Below, piece by piece: positions 37,606 to 40,392 of a stretch of 40,392 bases of DNA. The position numbers and the translations under genes are program-made. Every line of letters starts with the position of its first letter. Position 1 is the first letter of the stretch. This stretch comes from a virus, in the IMG/VR virus record IMGVR_UViG_3300044691_000286, positions 1 through 40,392 of that record; one strand, written 5' to 3'. The notes beneath the pieces are model-generated. The model searched no databases. It was not told where the DNA came from and saw only the letters and a list, made by a program, of their open reading frames with translations.

Positions 37606-39185
37606 GCGAGGCGCTGGCACTGCGCGAGTACCAGCACGAGGCGATCGCCGCACTCACCGAGCGGTGGGCCGACGGCGGTCAGCGGCTGGCCGTTGTGCTA
37701 CCGACCGGCGCGGGCAAGACGGTGGTGATGGCCAAGCTCAGCCACGACCGGCGCGGTCAACGCGTGCTGATTCTCGTGCACCGCGACGAGCTGATTCAGC
37801 AAACGGTGGACAAGCTCCGGCGCATGGATCGCACCCTGTCCGTGGGCATCGTGCGCGGGTCGCAGAACGAGGGCGGGGCCGCGGTGGTGGTGGCCAGTAT
37901 CCAGACTGTCCAGCGCGCGGCCCGGCTAGCGCAGATCGGCACCTTCGGCACCATCATTGTGGACGAATGCCATAGGTCGGCATCGGAGAGTTACATCCGC
38001 GTGCTCGAGTCGCTGGGTGCGTGGGTTCCATGGGGGCCACGGGTTGCCGGGTTCACGGCCACGATGTCCCGCGGCGACACGCGCGGACTGGGTGATATCT
38101 GGGAGGAGGTGGTCTATACCAAGGGCATCAAGTGGTTCGTCGAACGCGGGTATCTGGTGCCGCCGACGGCCAAAGCGGTGGTGACTGACCTCGACCTGGA
38201 CACGGTCAAGAAAACGGCCGGCGACTACAACGAGCGCGCGTTGGGCATCGCCATGACCACTGAAGACACCCGGACGGTGATCGTCGACGCGTACCGGGAG
38301 CACGCGTCCGACCGCCAAGGCGTGCTGTTCGCCCCCACCGTGGATTCCGCTGAGTACTTCGCCGACGGGCTCACCGCCGCGGGCTTCCCTGCCGCCGGCA
38401 TGTTCGGCTCAACGCCTCGAGCGCTCCGGCGCGAACGCAACGAACAACAGCGCAAGGGCGAGCTGCAAGTACTGGTGTCCTGCACCGCACTGGCAGAAGG
38501 CTGGGATGCTCCGTGGGTGTCGGCCGCGGTACTCGCGCGCCCGACGCTGCACCAGGGGCTGTTTATCCAGCAGATTGGCCGCGTGCTCCGGCCATGGCCC
38601 GGCAAGACGGACGCCATCGTGCTAGACGCCGCCGGCGCGACGCAGCGCCACAACCTGCACGCGCTGATCGAGTTGAACGAGACGCCGGAGGTGCGCGACC
38701 CGGACGATGATCCATGGGACGAAGACGAAGAGGATGGCGGGGGCGACACCGCACCAAAGCGGTACGACAAGGCGCAGGGCTGGACGGACGTTGACCTGTT
38801 CGCCGGCACGGAAGCGCGCTGGCGGCGCACCGACCGCGGCGTGCTGTTCGTGAGCACGCGGAACAGCCTGTACTTCCTGGCGGCCGACGACGGCCGCTGG
38901 CGAGTCGGCAAGACACCACAGCACGGCGGCAGGGTGGAGTGGTTGCGCACGGACTGCGAGTCCGGAGAGGCGTTGAGGTGGGCGGGGGAGCTCGCAGTGG
39001 AAGAGGACCCGTCCGTGGCCAGCAGCAAGGCACGGTGGCGCCGGCGTGGCGGGTCGCCGTCGGACGCTCAACGTGGGTTCGCACGCAGCTTGGGGATCAA
39101 CCCTGACGGCCTGGACAAGGTCACGCTGTCCGACACTATCGACATCACCAAGGCATCCCGGATGCTCGCGAGGGTGCCGGTATGA
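37602..39185 (+). CDS. SF2 DNA/RNA helicase (RAD3/SSL2-like)
   Basis: 527 aa from the GTG at 37602 (GTGA overlap). Full helicase set: LPTGAGKTVVMAKL (motif I), TIIVDECHRSA (motif II, DECH), VAGFTATMSRGD (motif III), then FAPTVDSAEYFADGL (IV), VLVSCTALAEGWDAPWVSAA (V) and QQIGRVLRPWPGKTDAIVLD (VI). The C-terminus has an acidic stretch (DPDDDPWDEDEEDGGGD) and a small alpha/beta domain. Similar proteins in phages assist replication or recombination. The following HNH-like frame starts inside its last codons. Confidence 0.9.
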   Translation: MSEALALREYQHEAIAALTERWADGGQRLAVVLPTGAGKTVVMAKLSHDRRGQRVLILVHRDELIQQTVDKLRRMDRTLSVGIVRGSQNEGGAAVVVASIQTVQRAARLAQIGTFGTIIVDECHRSASESYIRVLESLGAWVPWGPRVAGFTATMSRGDTRGLGDIWEEVVYTKGIKWFVERGYLVPPTAKAVVTDLDLDTVKKTAGDYNERALGIAMTTEDTRTVIVDAYREHASDRQGVLFAPTVDSAEYFADGLTAAGFPAAGMFGSTPRALRRERNEQQRKGELQVLVSCTALAEGWDAPWVSAAVLARPTLHQGLFIQQIGRVLRPWPGKTDAIVLDAAGATQRHNLHALIELNETPEVRDPDDDPWDEDEEDGGGDTAPKRYDKAQGWTDVDLFAGTEARWRRTDRGVLFVSTRNSLYFLAADDGRWRVGKTPQHGGRVEWLRTDCESGEALRWAGELAVEEDPSVASSKARWRRRGGSPSDAQRGFARSLGINPDGLDKVTLSDTIDITKASRMLARVPV

Positions 39186-39565
39186 CCCACCGGGGGACGA
39201 CCAACCGCAACGTGCGCGGCTCGAGCCGGGATCGTCACCGGCAACGAGCGGAAGTCGACGAGGAGATGTTGACAGTTATGGACAAGGCGAGTAGCGTCCT
39301 TCTCATGAGCACCAAGGCAGCCAACCCGTTCACCTCGCCGACGCGCGTCATGATCCTGATCGTCGGGCCTGCGGTGGCCGCGTTTACTGCGCTTCTGCTC
39401 ATGTGGTTCGGCCCCAACCAGGTGGCCGCGTTCAACGGCTGGCCCACCGTGGTGCAGCACACCGCGCCGCTGTCGGGGCAGCAGCTGCACGACTACAACT
39501 GCAGCGAGTTCGTGGCCACGGGCCACACCGACTACCCTGCCTACGCCGCGAACGGATGCAAGTGA
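39182..39565 (+). CDS. Truncated HNH N-terminus fused in frame to a small membrane protein
   Basis: 127 codons from the ATG at 39182 (ATGA overlap with the helicase, GAGGG upstream). The first 23 residues, THRGTTNRNVRGSSRDRHRQ, match the basic N-terminal arm of actinophage HNH nucleases, but the HNH core is missing; the frame continues through EVDEEMLTVMDKASSVLL. That stretch is the shared promoter (39269-39297). A second start, ATG 39305, is in the same frame and sits at the promoter's expected +1, giving an 86-aa single-span protein (VMILIVGPAVAAFTALLLMW) with an exported Cys-bearing tail (NCSEF, NGCK). The shorter product is probably the functional one. Confidence 0.65.
   Translation: MTHRGTTNRNVRGSSRDRHRQRAEVDEEMLTVMDKASSVLLMSTKAANPFTSPTRVMILIVGPAVAAFTALLLMWFGPNQVAAFNGWPTVVQHTAPLSGQQLHDYNCSEFVATGHTDYPAYAANGCK
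39269..39297 (+). promoter_or_regulatory. Leaderless promoter/operator of the shared motif, upstream of 39305
   Basis: TTGACA (39269-39274), 17-bp spacer with GTTATGGACA, TAGCGT (39292-39297), seven bases, then ATG 39305. Same geometry as 35486. It lies inside the open frame begun by the HNH remnant. Confidence 0.7.
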
Positions 39566-39876
39566 TGCTTACTTTCTTGGTCACTCTCGTGCTTGCCTGC
39601 TCCGTTGAGTTGATCGTCTGGGTGCTGGCCGTCGAGATCGGCAGGCTGCGCCGCGCCAACCGGGATGCAGGCCGTCGCCTGTTCGAGATGGCGGAGACCG
39701 AGTGGCCCGACGACAATGACCTCCTGGCCGTTGAGTTCCCGGGCCTGCGCGGTGACCTGTTCGATCGGTTCGAGGAGAGGTATGCCGCCGCCATGGCGAC
39801 TCCCACGCAGCGCGGCATGCTTATCCGTGGACTCGATGACACGGAGATCTTCGCTCAGTTCGGCAGCTTGTTGTAA
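39565..39876 (+). CDS. Membrane-anchored hypothetical protein
   Basis: 103 aa; ATG 39565 overlaps the preceding stop (TGATG), GTG 39562 also possible. One hydrophobic helix (LTFLVTLVLACSVELIVWVL) at the N-terminus, then a basic stretch (IGRLRRANRDAGRRLF) and an acidic, probably globular end (GLRGDLFDRFEERYAAAMAT). No family recognised. Its TAA lies in the 39-bp direct repeat. Confidence 0.65.
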   Translation: MLTFLVTLVLACSVELIVWVLAVEIGRLRRANRDAGRRLFEMAETEWPDDNDLLAVEFPGLRGDLFDRFEERYAAAMATPTQRGMLIRGLDDTEIFAQFGSLL

Positions 39877-39910
39877 GGATTGGCACGCAACAGCCGCTCA
39901 AGACCGGAAG
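39872..39910 (+). repeat. 39-bp direct repeat, copy B (left flank of repeat-protein gene)
   Basis: Partner of 605-643 with 5 mismatches in 39. The stop codon of the preceding gene is at its left edge. It precedes the octapeptide-repeat gene by about 50 bases. Confidence 0.85.
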
Positions 39911-39960
39911 TACCGATAGGGCCCACTTAAACCCTTGAACGCTTGGGAGAACTGAACACA

Positions 39961-40392
39961 ATGACCGACTACGAGCGCACCGTCACCACCCAATCCGAAC
40001 TGGACACCGCAATCAGAGAGGGTGTCGAGTACATCGACATCCGGTCGCCCCGTGGTGTGTGGATTGAAGTCCGCGCCACCGGCTCGGCGACCGTCCGCGC
40101 CACCGGCTCGGCGACCGTCCGCGCCACCGGCTCGGCGACCGTCCGCGCCACCGGCTCGGCGACCGTCCGCGCCACCGGCTCGGCGACCGTCCGCGCCTCC
40201 GGCTCGGCGACCGTCCGCGCCACCGGCTCGGCGACCGTCCGCGCCTCCGGCTCGGCGACCGTCCGCGCCACCGGCTCGGCGACCGTCCGCGCCACCGGCT
40301 CGGCGACCGTCCGCGCCACCGGCTCGGCGACCGTCCGCGCCACCGGCTCGGCGACCGTCCGCGCCTCCGGCTCGGCGACCGTCCGCGCCACC
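39961..40392 (+). CDS. Octapeptide-repeat protein, N-terminal part (runs off the end)
   Basis: 144 codons, no stop before the window end; ATG with GGGAG upstream. The start reads TDYERTVTTQSELDTAIREG then VEYIDIRSPRGVWIEV, after which about 13 copies of RA(T/S)GSATV run to the end. The C-terminal part is at 1-564. Joining the two ends as given does not keep the repeat phase (14 bases of a unit appear to be missing), so part of the array is lost or collapsed in the assembly. An 8-residue beta-rich period suggests a solenoid; no enzymatic motif. The antiparallel open frame over the array is a composition artefact. Confidence 0.8.
   Translation, partial: MTDYERTVTTQSELDTAIREGVEYIDIRSPRGVWIEVRATGSATVRATGSATVRATGSATVRATGSATVRATGSATVRASGSATVRATGSATVRASGSATVRATGSATVRATGSATVRATGSATVRATGSATVRASGSATVRAT
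40075..40392 (+). repeat. 24-bp tandem repeat, right end
   Basis: About 13 units of the same 24-bp repeat as at 1-154, nearly identical, with ACC/TCC alternation as the main difference. No spacers, so not CRISPR. Confidence 0.95.

Noticed and set aside
39969-40391. Long minus-strand open frame over the tandem repeat (RTVAEPVA repeats)
   Set aside because: The 24-bp repeat lacks stops on both strands; the plus-strand gene has a start, ribosome-binding site and unique N- and C-terminal domains, the minus-strand frame has none.
40075-40392. CRISPR array
   Set aside because: 24-bp units are contiguous with no spacers and code for an octapeptide.

Overview
The window looks like the essentially complete genome of a tailed, siphovirus-type phage of a high-GC actinobacterium. 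A full set of head, neck and long non-contractile tail genes, a lysis region and a replication module are present. The base composition is GC-rich, GTG starts and 4-base ATGA/GTGA overlaps are common, a WhiB-like Fe-S protein is encoded, and several promoter-like sites place the start codon at the expected transcription start (leaderless), a habit of actinobacteria. I see no integrase, ParAB or obvious immunity repressor, so the lifestyle is undecided.

Both ends of the window lie in the same 24-bp tandem repeat. The gene that starts at 39961 runs off the right end and its missing C-terminal half is at the left end, so the sequence is best read as a circle (or a circularly permuted genome) cut inside this repeat.

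Layout. (1) Rightward genes 30453-40392 continue across the junction into 1-5758: small unknown proteins, a HIT protein, a small HTH protein, a DNA methyltransferase, a family A DNA polymerase, small membrane proteins, a zinc-ribbon/WhiB-like protein, an SF2 helicase, the octapeptide-repeat protein, a MazG-like protein, a PD-(D/E)XK exonuclease and an ssDNA-binding-like protein. They end at a bidirectional terminator (5764-5810). (2) Leftward genes 30310-5824: HTH protein, primase-helicase, resolvase-like nuclease, zinc/HTH protein, HNH nuclease, terminases, portal, MuF-like protein, scaffold, major capsid, connectors, tail tube, tail chaperones, tape measure, minor tail proteins, then two membrane proteins, an endolysin-like protein and a holin. 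The two transcription units diverge from 30311-30452.

Non-coding structure is unusually rich. Region 4249-4700 holds three copies of a module made of a tRNA-like 'acceptor stem + T-arm' hairpin followed by exactly eight NNGGC pentamers, plus a fourth, divergent hairpin. A near-identical promoter/operator motif, TTGACAGTTNTGGACA followed by TAGNGT, occurs at 4350, 32372, 35486 and 39269 and, inverted, over the promoter of the small HTH gene at 32163; this suggests one regulon controlled by that protein. A cluster of dyads and 20-bp repeats beside the primase gene is the best origin candidate. Several accessory genes are broken or truncated: the repeat protein, a membrane protein at 36286 and an HNH remnant at 39182.

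All functional names come from reading motifs and gene order by eye; no database search was run.
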